Source of the DNA: a virus
Strand: one strand, 5' to 3'
DNA length: 57,401 nt
Virus record (IMG/VR): IMGVR_UViG_3300035704_000010
Span: 1 to 57,401 of that record
In this document: positions 18,097 to 26,450 of the stretch, piece by piece
Position numbering within the stretch: position 1 is the stretch's first letter
Layout of the letters: each line of letters opens with the position of its first letter
Made by a program: the position numbers and the translations under genes
The notes under the pieces: generated by a model
Seen by the model: the letters and a program-made list of their open reading frames with translations, nothing else
Told to the model about the DNA's origin: nothing
Database searches by the model: none

Positions 18097-19276
18097 AATA
18101 GAGCCCGTTCTCGGCGTACGCGTCCAAGAGCGACTCGGCTTGCTGCACCATCAACGGCTTGCCGGTGCCGGACATGCCATCGGTCTGCTTCCAGGCGATG
18201 CGGTTCGTGTTCTCGCCCATTTGATAAATGCCGCGGTTTGCGAGGTTGTTCTGCTCGTAGATCCGCTGGAGGATCAGCAGCCGGTTCGCCTCGAGGATGC
18301 CGTCGGCAACCTGCGGCGAGCTCGTGTCGACGGTCGGCAGCGTGTCCTGCCAGATATTCGCCGGCGCGCTGAGCGAGTTTACGGTGATCTGTAGCGTCGT
18401 GCTTCCGTAAGCCACGAAGGGCGACTCGCCGACGAGAATCGGCACGGGGATGAACGCCTCGCCGATAGCGTGCGCGAACTGCAGCCCGGCCGCGAGGGTG
18501 ACATTTGAGCCGGCGACGCTGGCGATCGTCACGACCTCTGCGGTCGCTCCAGCCCCGAGCAGCCACTGCGCATTCGGCGTCATGCCGGTCGACCCGGCGA
18601 CGGCGAGCGCGGTTGCTCCGGCGGCCGGCGCTGCGGTCAGCGTCGTATTGTTCGCTGCGGGCGATGCGTACGCGCGGAAAAGGTAGACGCCCAAGCCCGG
18701 CGCTGGCGTGATCACGAAGACGCCCGACGTCGTCGTGTATTGCTGCACTGGCGAGCTGGTCTCGCCGTAAAATGTCTTCGCCGTGACCGCCACGTTGTAG
18801 GCGCCCGGCGTCAGCCCGGTGCCTTGGCTCTCGGCGATCGTGATCGCCGGCGGCTTGGCCACCGAATATCCGCATCCCCAAGCCTGTGTGACGTCGACGG
18901 GCACGTTGCGCGGGAAAACGTACCCGCGGACTCCCTGCCAATACATCGGGGTGTACGAGAGCATCGCACCGGCTTCGTAGTCGATCAGCAGCTGGCTGGT
19001 CGGGAGAATCGCGCCCTGCGTCGCCGGGATGGCCAGCTGCACGCGCTTGACGTACAGCAGCGGCTTCTCTTCGAGCTGAAGGAAGCTCTCGCCCGATCCG
19101 TAGTACCGGATCGTGCGCTCCTGCGCGCGGTACGATCGGCGCATATACGAGTCCGCGTACCCGGTCGCGGCGACGCACATGCTATCCAGTTGCGCGTCGG
19201 TGTAGCCTGAAAGATCGTAGTCGCTGGGCAGCGCCTTCAATTGCGTCGCCGTGAGATAGGACGTCGCGAGGAACAT
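18089..19276 (-). CDS. Head-tail connector with inserted Ig-like domain, 395 aa
   Basis: The N-terminal region (LPSDYDLSGYTDAQLDSMCV, YMRRSYRAQERTIRYYGSGE) and the C-terminal helices (ILEANRLLILQRIYEQNNLA) match adaptor proteins of the gp6/gp15 kind. Between them, around residues 140-290, lies a Thr/Ala/Gly-rich insertion (AYNVAVTAKTFYGETSSPV, LAVAGSTGMTP) that resembles an Ig-like or beta-sandwich domain. That makes the protein two to three times the usual adaptor length. It follows the glycosyltransferase by 12 bases. Confidence 0.72.
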   Translation of the reverse strand: MFLATSYLTATQLKALPSDYDLSGYTDAQLDSMCVAATGYADSYMRRSYRAQERTIRYYGSGESFLQLEEKPLLYVKRVQLAIPATQGAILPTSQLLIDYEAGAMLSYTPMYWQGVRGYVFPRNVPVDVTQAWGCGYSVAKPPAITIAESQGTGLTPGAYNVAVTAKTFYGETSSPVQQYTTTSGVFVITPAPGLGVYLFRAYASPAANNTTLTAAPAAGATALAVAGSTGMTPNAQWLLGAGATAEVVTIASVAGSNVTLAAGLQFAHAIGEAFIPVPILVGESPFVAYGSTTLQITVNSLSAPANIWQDTLPTVDTSSPQVADGILEANRLLILQRIYEQNNLANRGIYQMGENTNRIAWKQTDGMSGTGKPLMVQQAESLLDAYAENGLYFA

Positions 19277-19288
19277 CGGGCGACCTCC

Positions 19289-20260
19289 TTACAGGCTGCG
19301 AATGAGCGGCTCGAGGGACCAGCGGAAGCGTTTTGAAACGGCGGCCGCGTCTTCGGCCGCTTTGATTGCCAGCGCCTCTGGCTCGGTGTCCGCAAACTGC
19401 AGGAGTTCGGCGATCTCGCCGGAGTGGATCTCGTGCCACGTGCCGCCGGTCGCGCCGCGAACCTCGCGGCTCATGGCAATAAGTCCGAGGTTGGCGAAGT
19501 CTGCCATCCCGGTCTTGCCGGAATGAATCGCCGGCGTGCCGCACGCCATCGCCTCGAGCGCTTCGAAGCCGAACGCTTCGGACTGCGAGGAGTAGATCAG
19601 GACGTCGGCCGACCGGTACAGTTTTGCGAGCTCCGCTGGCGTCATATTGCCGAAGGCGAAGCGAAGCCGGACGTCGTCCTTCTCGAGATTGCCGCGCACG
19701 AGCGAGCGGATGACCAGCTCGACGTCGTCGCGGTTCCCGAATGCGGTCTTGAACCCGTCGACGGCTTGGCCCAGCCCCTTGCGCGAATCGCTTGCGTCTT
19801 CGGCGACGAACAGCACGCGGAACTTCGGACGCTCGGGCTTCGGCTCGTAACGGAAGGCTGAGTCGATTCCGAACGGCAGCAGCTGAGCCTTGGATCCGAT
19901 CACGTTCGCCGCCCACTTGCTCGGGGCGAAGATACGATCGGCGAAACGCAGCGGGTCGTGCCACGACGCCGGCGCGGTGTCGACTGGTTCGTTGACGATG
20001 CCCAGCAATCGCTTTGCCGGGTCGTAGCGCCACGTCCACGGCGCCGCCAGCGAGACGACGGCGTCGAAGTTTTCGGGAGCTGCCGGCGGGATTGAATATC
20101 CGGTCGGTTCGGGAACGCCGATGACGCCCGCCGGCACTTTCGCACGGGCGAGCGCATCGATGATTCCGAGGGCGATCTTCCCGGTCTCGGAGTTGCATCC
20201 GAAGACTGGGGTTGCGAGGCCCACCGAAGCGGGCCTCACCTTGATTGCCGTTTTGCTCAC
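19289..20260 (-). CDS. GT4-type (GT-B fold) glycosyltransferase, 323 aa
   Basis: The start is a GTG at 20260 (MSKTAIKVRPASVGLATPVF), six bases after the major capsid stop; the open frame upstream only shadows the capsid gene. The C-terminal half has GT4 marks: VLFVAEDASDSRKGL near 149-163, the acceptor-loop phrase YRSADVLIYSSQSEAFGFE and the EX7E motif E228-E236 followed by ACGTPAI. The N-terminal lobe has NEP and FAPSKWAANV as in retaining transferases. It would move a nucleotide-activated sugar to an acceptor. Translational linkage to the capsid gene suggests capsid glycosylation; surface polysaccharide modification is the alternative. Confidence 0.85.
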   Translation of the reverse strand: MSKTAIKVRPASVGLATPVFGCNSETGKIALGIIDALARAKVPAGVIGVPEPTGYSIPPAAPENFDAVVSLAAPWTWRYDPAKRLLGIVNEPVDTAPASWHDPLRFADRIFAPSKWAANVIGSKAQLLPFGIDSAFRYEPKPERPKFRVLFVAEDASDSRKGLGQAVDGFKTAFGNRDDVELVIRSLVRGNLEKDDVRLRFAFGNMTPAELAKLYRSADVLIYSSQSEAFGFEALEAMACGTPAIHSGKTGMADFANLGLIAMSREVRGATGGTWHEIHSGEIAELLQFADTEPEALAIKAAEDAAAVSKRFRWSLEPLIRSL

Positions 20261-20265
20261 GCCGG

Positions 20266-21300
20266 TTAGGTGATCGCCGATTTGACGTTCGAGCCGATGT
20301 AGACGTGCTTCGCGACGCTGTGCTCCTGCGCCATCACGCAGTTGACCAGCTTCGAAATGCCCGTGGTCGTGACGGCGAGCGGCTTGGTGCCGAGCGCGAT
20401 CAGGTCGGCCTGGCGGATCTGCGACTTGCGGTACGCAACGAACGCCGCTTGCGCGAACGCCGAATTGTACGCCGGCGAGAGGTAGGGTTGAACCTCGACG
20501 TTTAACGCGGCGAAACCGTCGTTGTAGATCCCGACTTGGTGGCCGCCGACCAGGCCGGCGTTGGCACCCGAGGCGTTGATCACGATCGGGCGGCCGGCGC
20601 CGTTGGCCACGTACGAGTTGATGTCCGGAACGATTTCCGGAGCGATCGCCAGCGTATCGGGGTGCAGCGTCGGGAACGTCAGCGCCTGGCCGCGCGCGCC
20701 GTCCTTGATGAACGCCTCGGCCATATTGACCGGCGTGGTGGTCGTTCCGCCGGTGACGACTTGGAAGCCGCCCGCCGAGAACTTGATCAGCCCGTCGGTT
20801 TCGCCGCCTTCCATCGTGGCGACGGTGTGGTCGCCGGTGACGTGCATCCACTCGATCTGATTCAGGACCTCGACCGTCACCAGGGCGACGGCGAAGTCGA
20901 GAGCGTCTTGGATGCCGCGCTCCATTTCGCCCTCGGCGAGCTTGAGCTGCGTGTGACCGTTGCCGCCGTTGAAGGCGGCCATTTCGTTGTCCGACACGGA
21001 CGCGAGTCGACCGATGTTGCACGTCGGATTAGTCTTGCGACCTGGCGTCTTCTGCGTCGCGTTCGGCAAGCCGTTCTCGGGGTAGGTTGCGCCGCCGCCG
21101 GCAACGTTGACGCGACCGGCCGCGTTAAGGCCGATTTCGTTCCATTGGTGGGCAGCGGGGTTGGTTGCGAGGACGTGCTTCATCGATTGCGACATCGGAC
21201 GGCTCGGGCCGTCGGTGATGTACATCGTGTCGGAGAGGTCTTCGCGGTTAGCGTTGGCCAGCACAACCGAATCGGCGATGGCCTTATCTACGAACTCCAT
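20266..21300 (-). CDS. Major capsid protein, SU10/HK97 fold type, 344 aa
   Basis: Follows the scaffold gene and has its own terminator-like hairpin upstream. The sequence fits SU10-like (DUF5309-type) capsid proteins: no N-terminal delta domain, early RPMSQSMKHVLATNPAAHQW, Gly/Ala-rich beta segments, and a C-terminal segment with KPLAVTTTGISKLVNCVMAQ. About 340 aa is normal for this group. It ends VYIGSNVKSAIT, close to the GTG of the glycosyltransferase. Confidence 0.82.
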   Translation of the reverse strand: MEFVDKAIADSVVLANANREDLSDTMYITDGPSRPMSQSMKHVLATNPAAHQWNEIGLNAAGRVNVAGGGATYPENGLPNATQKTPGRKTNPTCNIGRLASVSDNEMAAFNGGNGHTQLKLAEGEMERGIQDALDFAVALVTVEVLNQIEWMHVTGDHTVATMEGGETDGLIKFSAGGFQVVTGGTTTTPVNMAEAFIKDGARGQALTFPTLHPDTLAIAPEIVPDINSYVANGAGRPIVINASGANAGLVGGHQVGIYNDGFAALNVEVQPYLSPAYNSAFAQAAFVAYRKSQIRQADLIALGTKPLAVTTTGISKLVNCVMAQEHSVAKHVYIGSNVKSAIT

Positions 21301-21348
21301 TGTTCAATCCCCATAGGGAAAAGAGAACCGCCCGGGAGGCGTCCTCAA

Positions 21349-21374
21349 AGAGAAAACCATCCCGGCCGGATGGT
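21349..21374 (-). terminator. Intrinsic terminator-like hairpin upstream of major capsid gene
   Basis: On the - strand, ACCATCC GGCCG GGATGGT is followed by TTTTCTCTTT. It lies between the scaffold stop (21430) and the capsid start (21300), so it would separate scaffold from capsid transcription or act as an attenuator. A second short GC-rich hairpin follows before the capsid ATG. Confidence 0.65.
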
Positions 21375-21429
21375 GCTAGGGTGTGGTCATCGGAGGATCG
21401 ACGCGCGAACGCGATCGATCAGGGGTGTG

Positions 21430-22698
21430 CTAGAACTTGGTCGGTTCCGGATTGGCGCCCAGCGCGGCCTTGACCGCGTTGAAAAGCGAATCTTTGCGCG
21501 CCTTGCGCGCATCTTCGGAAACCGTTTCGCCAGACGATCCGAGCGTGGCGCGCGCGGTGGCGACGCCGGCCTTCTCGGCGGCTGCCTGCGCTGCTTTCGC
21601 GACATCGGCGTCGTTCTTGGCCGTCTCGGCATCGGCTTTCGCTTTTTCGGCGTCGGCCTTTGCGGTGTCGGCTTCGGCCTTCGCGGCATCGATCTGCGGT
21701 TGCAACTCGGCCTTCACGGCTTCGGCGGTCGCCTTGGCGGTGTCGGCGACGAGGGCCGCGATTTCTTCCTTGGTCATGTCGAACTCCTCGGCCGGTGCGG
21801 CCTTCGAATCGCTGATATCGATGCCGAACTTCTCACACGCGGCCTTGATCTTGCCTTTTACTTTGGCGAGATCATCGGCTGAGTATTCGTTGGCATTCTT
21901 TTCCTGGTTGATGTAGCTCCACGCCGCCTTGGCGTGCTCTTCCGTGTCGATCGGATACTTGCCGTTCTCGGGATCGGCGTACTCGACGTCGCCGTACGGC
22001 TTCTTGTCGTCGGCTTTTGCTTTGCCGGTTCCGCCGGCGTCGCCGTCATTCGTTTTCGGGTCGTCGGTCGGCATGAGCTGGTCGAGGTGATCCCCGATCG
22101 CATCGTGCGCCTTCGTCGCTGCGACGACGGCTTTGCCGAGCTTGCCGTGAGCCTCGGAGATCGCGTCGAGGTGCGCTTTGTCGGCCGCGCTCGTGCGCGC
22201 TCCCGCTTTTTCGGCGCACTTACCCGCCAGCGTCGCGAGGTCGTATTCCCCCAGGAACAGCGGCAGCACTTTGGCCATTTCGGCGGTGAAGCCGTCGAAG
22301 ACCGTCGTTGCCGCTGCTTTCTTCTGTTCGGGCGTGAACGCGTCTCCGGTTGCGAAGATCGCGTATAGGTCCCACTGCAGCTGATTGGTCATCGACCACA
22401 GCACGTCGTACGAGGCACACGCGAGCGCGCCCTGAATCGCGTCTTCTGCTGCGCCCTTCCCGGCGGGCGTCACGACGGCACCCTTGATCGCTCCGGTCAC
22501 GCTGTCCCACAGCTTGCCGAGGAACGATTTGGACTTGCGCGATTCGTCGATCTGCGGAGCCGTAATCTCGCCGGCTTTCGTCCCGAGCACGATCGACTCT
22601 GGATTGCGCGGTCCCCACGCTTTGCCGTCGTACTCCCGGAAGACGAGGGTCATTTCGCTAACCGCCGGATCGCTGAGCTGCGTCGCTTTATTCGCCAC
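21430..22698 (-). CDS. Scaffold-like head protein with coiled-coil C-terminus, 422 aa
   Basis: The N-terminal half is helical. A central domain near residues 235-295 (GDVEYADPENGKYPIDTEEH, AAWSYINQEKNANEYS) is a module common in phage prohead protease/scaffold proteins (DUF6582-like). The C-terminal 120 residues are an Ala/Lys/Glu coiled coil (KAEADTAKADAEKAKADAET). It lies between the protease and the capsid gene. I infer the internal scaffold for procapsid assembly, degraded by the protease encoded just upstream. Confidence 0.78.
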   Translation of the reverse strand: MANKATQLSDPAVSEMTLVFREYDGKAWGPRNPESIVLGTKAGEITAPQIDESRKSKSFLGKLWDSVTGAIKGAVVTPAGKGAAEDAIQGALACASYDVLWSMTNQLQWDLYAIFATGDAFTPEQKKAAATTVFDGFTAEMAKVLPLFLGEYDLATLAGKCAEKAGARTSAADKAHLDAISEAHGKLGKAVVAATKAHDAIGDHLDQLMPTDDPKTNDGDAGGTGKAKADDKKPYGDVEYADPENGKYPIDTEEHAKAAWSYINQEKNANEYSADDLAKVKGKIKAACEKFGIDISDSKAAPAEEFDMTKEEIAALVADTAKATAEAVKAELQPQIDAAKAEADTAKADAEKAKADAETAKNDADVAKAAQAAAEKAGVATARATLGSSGETVSEDARKARKDSLFNAVKAALGANPEPTKF

Positions 22699-22700
22699 GA

Positions 22701-23246
22701 TTAGACCTCCGTCTTAGAAACGAGCGCGCCCCACGATCCGCCGGCGATGCCGCCGGCCTTCGCGATCTCGACGACTTCGGGATCCTCCGGCCGCACCGAC
22801 ATGAACCAGTGGCTGCCGTTGCCCTTCTCGATGTTGATGCCGACGACGTCCATGTCTTTAGTGAGCGTCTCGTCGGCTTTGAGGGTCCGCATGCCGTCGC
22901 CAGCCTTGATGATCGGCGCGCCTACCCACGTCTCGACCAGCGCGCAGCCGATCGGCTCGGAATGGTTTGCCTTGAACGTTCGACCGGTATCCGAGCAGAA
23001 GTCGAACGCCATCTTCGTCAGGTCGGCCTTCGAGAGAAACTCGCCGTCGAGATCGAGCTTGACGGGGCTGCCCGCGGCGCCACCGATGAACGTCACGACG
23101 CCCAACTCATCGTAGCCGACGGCTTTGAGCGCGATCTGCGGTCCGGCCGACTGAGCGGCTAACTCCGCAGCTTTGGCGCGCGCTTCGCGGCCAGCTTTGA
23201 GGGACTGCTGTACGGATTCGACGATGGAAGGCTTTTGCTCGAGCAT
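22701..23246 (-). CDS. XkdF-like prohead serine protease, 181 aa
   Basis: Resembles the XkdF family (Peptidase_S78_2): HSEPIGCALVETWVGAPIIK, then HWFMSVRPEDPEVVEIAKAG and GGIAGGSWGALVS, which correspond to the conserved catalytic His region and the Gly-rich Ser segment. Expected to cleave scaffold and possibly the capsid N-terminus during maturation. Two bases separate it from the scaffold start. Confidence 0.75.
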   Translation of the reverse strand: MLEQKPSIVESVQQSLKAGREARAKAAELAAQSAGPQIALKAVGYDELGVVTFIGGAAGSPVKLDLDGEFLSKADLTKMAFDFCSDTGRTFKANHSEPIGCALVETWVGAPIIKAGDGMRTLKADETLTKDMDVVGINIEKGNGSHWFMSVRPEDPEVVEIAKAGGIAGGSWGALVSKTEV

Positions 23247-23252
23247 CGAGAT

Positions 23253-23615
23253 TCAGCTCCGCGGAGAAGCGGCCGCGCCGCCTGGTGAAATCAGATCGGT
23301 GATCGGCGACGTCCCGATCGGCAGGTCGATCTGCATGGACTTAACCGTGTAGCGCTCGACGTTGGGCGAGCAGTTGCAGTTGTAGCGCTGTACGTCGGAT
23401 GCGACGACGACGATCTTGCCGCAACCGTTGCAGCAGATCGGGATGCAGGTACGCCCGTCGTCGGTGAGTGCGGTGGCATAGAGGCGGCGAACCGCTTCCC
23501 AATGCTCTTTTTGCGCCTGCTCGGCGGTCAGGACGCGATGCCCGACGAGATTGAGCAGCCGCACGCGCAGCTCTTTTAACTCTTTGACGGCCGTCTCGTG
23601 AAGTCGATACCCCAC
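23253..23615 (-). CDS. Small Cys-rich protein downstream of minor head gene, 120 aa
   Basis: The start is set at GTG 23615, which overlaps the minor head stop by one base (MGYRLHETAVKELKELRVRL). The middle carries a zinc-ribbon-like cluster: CIPICCNGCGKIVVVASD, then YNCNCSPNVERYTV. A very similar spacing and the phrase CxCSPxxE occur in the protein at 52267. Function unknown; a structural zinc protein of the head region or a small regulator. Confidence 0.62.
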   Translation of the reverse strand: MGYRLHETAVKELKELRVRLLNLVGHRVLTAEQAQKEHWEAVRRLYATALTDDGRTCIPICCNGCGKIVVVASDVQRYNCNCSPNVERYTVKSMQIDLPIGTSPITDLISPGGAAASPRS

Positions 23616-24712
23616 TAAGCGGCTTCCTTGTCGTCGATCATTTCCTGCACTCCTGGATACATGACGTCCTCGTCGGCGGGTAGCAGATTGCAACAGCAAT
23701 TCGGATGAAGCGGCGGCCCGTCGGTGCCGGCGCCGGGGAAGTCGTCGCCGAGTTCCACGACCGTACCGTCGAGTTCGTCGCAGTCGTCGCACACGGTCGC
23801 CCCGTGATTGCTCATCCAGACGACCTTTTGGATGCCGGCATCGGTGTAGACGGCCATCTGCCCGAAGGTCTGCGCGCGATTGAGCTCGGTGCGCGCGACC
23901 ATTTCGGACCACGAGTCCGTCGGGATGCGCTGCACGACGTCGCCGTCGCTGTTCGTGACGTGGTAACCCTCGGCGAACGAATCTTTGACTGCGCCGGCGA
24001 GATCCCCGATGGTCTGCCCGTCGGCGATCGCGCCATCGATCAGCGAATACAGCTGCTGCTGCTCGCGCTCGTTGACCAGGAAGGCGAACTTGTCGGCCTG
24101 ATCCTTGATCGCTGCCAGCGTCTCGGCCGGCACGACATCGAAGCTCGCCTCGATCGTCGACGCCTCTTTGATGATCTCGCCGCCGCTGATATAGCCGGCT
24201 TCGAGCGCGAGGCTCATTTCGTCGTACAGCGCCTGGGCGTATCCGTTGCCCGTGAGCGCGGCGACGATCTTCTTCAGCGCCGCGGCTTCTTCGACGGTGA
24301 TCGCGACGCCGGCATCGTCTTCGTAAACCGGCTGGTCGCCATCATCGCCACCGTCGCCCGTATCGTCGGTGCTCGACTTCTTGGTGTCGGCGATCCCCGA
24401 ATCGCTCCAGAATTGCTTAAGCCACGCTTTGCGGGCGGCGTTTAGCTTTTTCTCGAGGTCTGGGGCCTGTTCGTCGATGCGGGCGACGTGTGCATCGCCC
24501 AGCGCGCGGGCTTTATTGGGCTTCGGTTTGGCCTTGGCGGTTTTTGCGATGCCACGCGCGGGCACGTATCCGCTTGCATGTCGTGCAGTATCGATGCTTG
24601 CTTTGGCTACGGCTTTGATTCCGTAGCGGCTCACCGTCGAGCGGATGCCCCCACTTACAACGCGTCTGGGCATAAGTTTGATGGCGCCCCTTATTGAGCT
24701 TGTCGACGACAT
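23615..24712 (-). CDS. Minor head protein (SPP1 gp7 / Mu F type), 365 aa or shorter
   Basis: The C-terminal domain is diagnostic: ARTELNRAQTFGQMAVYTDA, VWMSNHGATVCDDCDELDG and GPPLHPNCCCNLLP, the Phage_Mu_F metal-binding pattern. The protein is thought to join a few copies to the portal and aid DNA ejection. The first 66 or so codons overlap the HNH gene at 24513-24959 in another frame. The stretch up to about residue 55 looks like shadow, while KAKPKPNKARALGDAHVARI onward looks genuine, yet no ATG/GTG starts there. The true start is unresolved. Confidence 0.8.
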   Translation of the reverse strand: MSSTSSIRGAIKLMPRRVVSGGIRSTVSRYGIKAVAKASIDTARHASGYVPARGIAKTAKAKPKPNKARALGDAHVARIDEQAPDLEKKLNAARKAWLKQFWSDSGIADTKKSSTDDTGDGGDDGDQPVYEDDAGVAITVEEAAALKKIVAALTGNGYAQALYDEMSLALEAGYISGGEIIKEASTIEASFDVVPAETLAAIKDQADKFAFLVNEREQQQLYSLIDGAIADGQTIGDLAGAVKDSFAEGYHVTNSDGDVVQRIPTDSWSEMVARTELNRAQTFGQMAVYTDAGIQKVVWMSNHGATVCDDCDELDGTVVELGDDFPGAGTDGPPLHPNCCCNLLPADEDVMYPGVQEMIDDKEAA

Positions 24713-24959
24713 TGTCGTAGTTCGTTCCGAGGAACAGGTGCGAGGGATTGATGCATGGTGGATTGTCGCAGTGATGGAGGACGTGTGCGCCTTCGGGAAT
24801 ATCGCCGAAGGTAAGCTCCCACGCTAGGCGGTGGCCCTTGACGCTGCGGCCATCGATCGTGACCGTACAATAGTCGCCCGACGTTCGGCTCAATCGAGTC
24901 CAGCACGCATCCTCGTCGGTGCGATCAACTCCGCTCCAAAATCTTTCGGCCACAGTCAT
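24513..24959 (-). CDS. HNH endonuclease between portal and minor head genes, 148 aa
   Basis: Pattern of the HNH_3-type free-standing enzyme: FWSGVDRTDEDACWTR, GHRLAWELTFGDIPEGAHVL, HHCDNPPCINPSHLFLGT (His, Asn, His core) and a C-terminal zinc finger CKWGHPLDGE with YCTTCKRIRAR. Same strand as the virion genes. Its last 200 bases overlap the minor head frame. Related to the HNH genes at 43814 and 56829. Confidence 0.88.
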   Translation of the reverse strand: MTVAERFWSGVDRTDEDACWTRLSRTSGDYCTVTIDGRSVKGHRLAWELTFGDIPEGAHVLHHCDNPPCINPSHLFLGTNYDNVVDKLNKGRHQTYAQTRCKWGHPLDGEPLRNQSRSQSKHRYCTTCKRIRARAWHRKNRQGQTEAQ

Positions 24960-24979
24960 GACCGTTTTATTTTATCAGG

Positions 24980-26440
24980 TCAATACCACTGGCGACCGAA
25001 CCTCCCGGCCTTTTTCGCACCCGTTTTATTGCCCGGCTGGTTCTCGTCGTTCATGTCAGCCGGATCGGTGACGTCGGCGTTGCCGGGCGCCGGCTGCTGC
25101 GGATCTGTCGGCGGGTCGATCTCGTCGCTGGAAACGCCGGCCTGACCGGTCGCTCCGAGGAACAGCGGGATATCCATGTTCGGGTCGTCGATCTTCGGCA
25201 GGCCGACCAGGTCGCGCGCGTCGTTGCCGGTGCCGCCGAACTTCACGAGCTGCACCGCGGCCGCGAACCGATCGAGCCGGACTTTGCTGCGGCGCTTTGG
25301 CGCGAACGAGAAGTATTCGATGCCGAACTCTTTTTGCAGCAGTTCGATCGTGAGCGTCTCGTAAAAGTTTTCCTCGATCGGCAAGATGCACTCTTGCTCG
25401 AAGGTGTCGTCGTCCTCGCCCTTGCCGGCTTGGCCCATGGATCCCGACACGTCGCGCAGCTTGCTCGGCGGAACGCCGTAGACGGCGCAGACCTCTTCGA
25501 TCGTGAGTTCGGAGCCCTTGATGAAGTCGAAGTCGCGGCCGCCGGACTGCAGCAGGCTGAGCAGCTTCCACTTGCCCGAGATCGCGATGTTTCGGAAGGC
25601 GTTGTTCGAACCGGCTTGCAGCTTGAGCTTTTTCTGAGCGTCGCGGACGTCTTCGTCCTTGCCCTCCTCGAGGGTGAGCACGTTGCCGGTCGTCGTTCCG
25701 CTGGAGAAGAACTTGCGCCGATGCTCGCGTACGCCAAAGTCGGTCGCCGCGGTCTGGTCGAGCGCCTCGAGCGGCGAGGGCGACGGCAGAATGTCGTCGC
25801 CGCCCTCGTCGGCGGTGAAGACGACCATTTCCTCGGCTGGGATTCGGATGGCGTCGCGGCTGTCGACCGGCGTCGCCTGCTGGGCCGCCTGAGCCACAAT
25901 GCTGTCGATGGCACTCGTCGACTTCTTGATCGCGTAATAGTCGATTGCCGTCTTGTCGGCATTTAGGTGCGGCGTGATTCGCAGCGGGTTCATCCGCTCG
26001 AGCCCGACCAGCGTCTTGACGCCCTTTACCTGGGCGAACTTCTTGTGCGCGTAGGCGACGGAATATATCTCGCCGTCCATCACGATCGACTTGCGGAACT
26101 TCCGAAACGTATTGCATTTGCCGATGAACGCCACACGCAGGAAGGTCTGCATGAGCTGCACGTTCTCGTCGTTCTTGTCGAGCGGATCGTCGTCGTCGTT
26201 CGGAACGAAGTCGTGGCCCTCTTGGGCGACGGCGTTGCCCTTGATGCGAACACAGGCGCGAACCCAGGGGTGCTTCTTGAACAGCCACCAGTACGCTTCG
26301 TTGTTCGTCATCTTCCTCGCCGAAGCGTCGGCGAGATTGCCGCCGATGACGTCGGCGTCGGTCAGGCCACCGCCGCCGGCGCCTGCCTTCGCGGAATCGT
26401 AGCGGTCGCCGCCGCCTCTACCCCTACGACCACGTGACAT
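24980..26440 (-). CDS. Portal protein, 486 aa
   Basis: Lies between TerL and minor head, the normal order. Family-like segments: WWLFKKHPWVRACVRIKGNA near 50-70, GLERMNPLRITPHLN, DILPSPSPLEALDQTAATDF and KGSELTIEEVCAVYGVPPSK, typical of PBSX/HK97-type portals. The N-terminus is Gly/Arg-rich and the C-terminal 60 residues are a disordered Pro/Asp-rich tail. Forms the dodecameric DNA gate. Starts 11 bases after TerL. Confidence 0.9.
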   Translation of the reverse strand: MSRGRRGRGGGDRYDSAKAGAGGGGLTDADVIGGNLADASARKMTNNEAYWWLFKKHPWVRACVRIKGNAVAQEGHDFVPNDDDDPLDKNDENVQLMQTFLRVAFIGKCNTFRKFRKSIVMDGEIYSVAYAHKKFAQVKGVKTLVGLERMNPLRITPHLNADKTAIDYYAIKKSTSAIDSIVAQAAQQATPVDSRDAIRIPAEEMVVFTADEGGDDILPSPSPLEALDQTAATDFGVREHRRKFFSSGTTTGNVLTLEEGKDEDVRDAQKKLKLQAGSNNAFRNIAISGKWKLLSLLQSGGRDFDFIKGSELTIEEVCAVYGVPPSKLRDVSGSMGQAGKGEDDDTFEQECILPIEENFYETLTIELLQKEFGIEYFSFAPKRRSKVRLDRFAAAVQLVKFGGTGNDARDLVGLPKIDDPNMDIPLFLGATGQAGVSSDEIDPPTDPQQPAPGNADVTDPADMNDENQPGNKTGAKKAGRFGRQWY

Positions 26441-26450
26441 TCAGCGCTCC

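Noticed and set aside
20536-21882. Open + strand frame of 448 codons over capsid and scaffold
   Set aside because: Shadow frame crossing two real genes and a terminator; ends in low-complexity Gly/Phe/Arg sequence antisense to the coiled coil.
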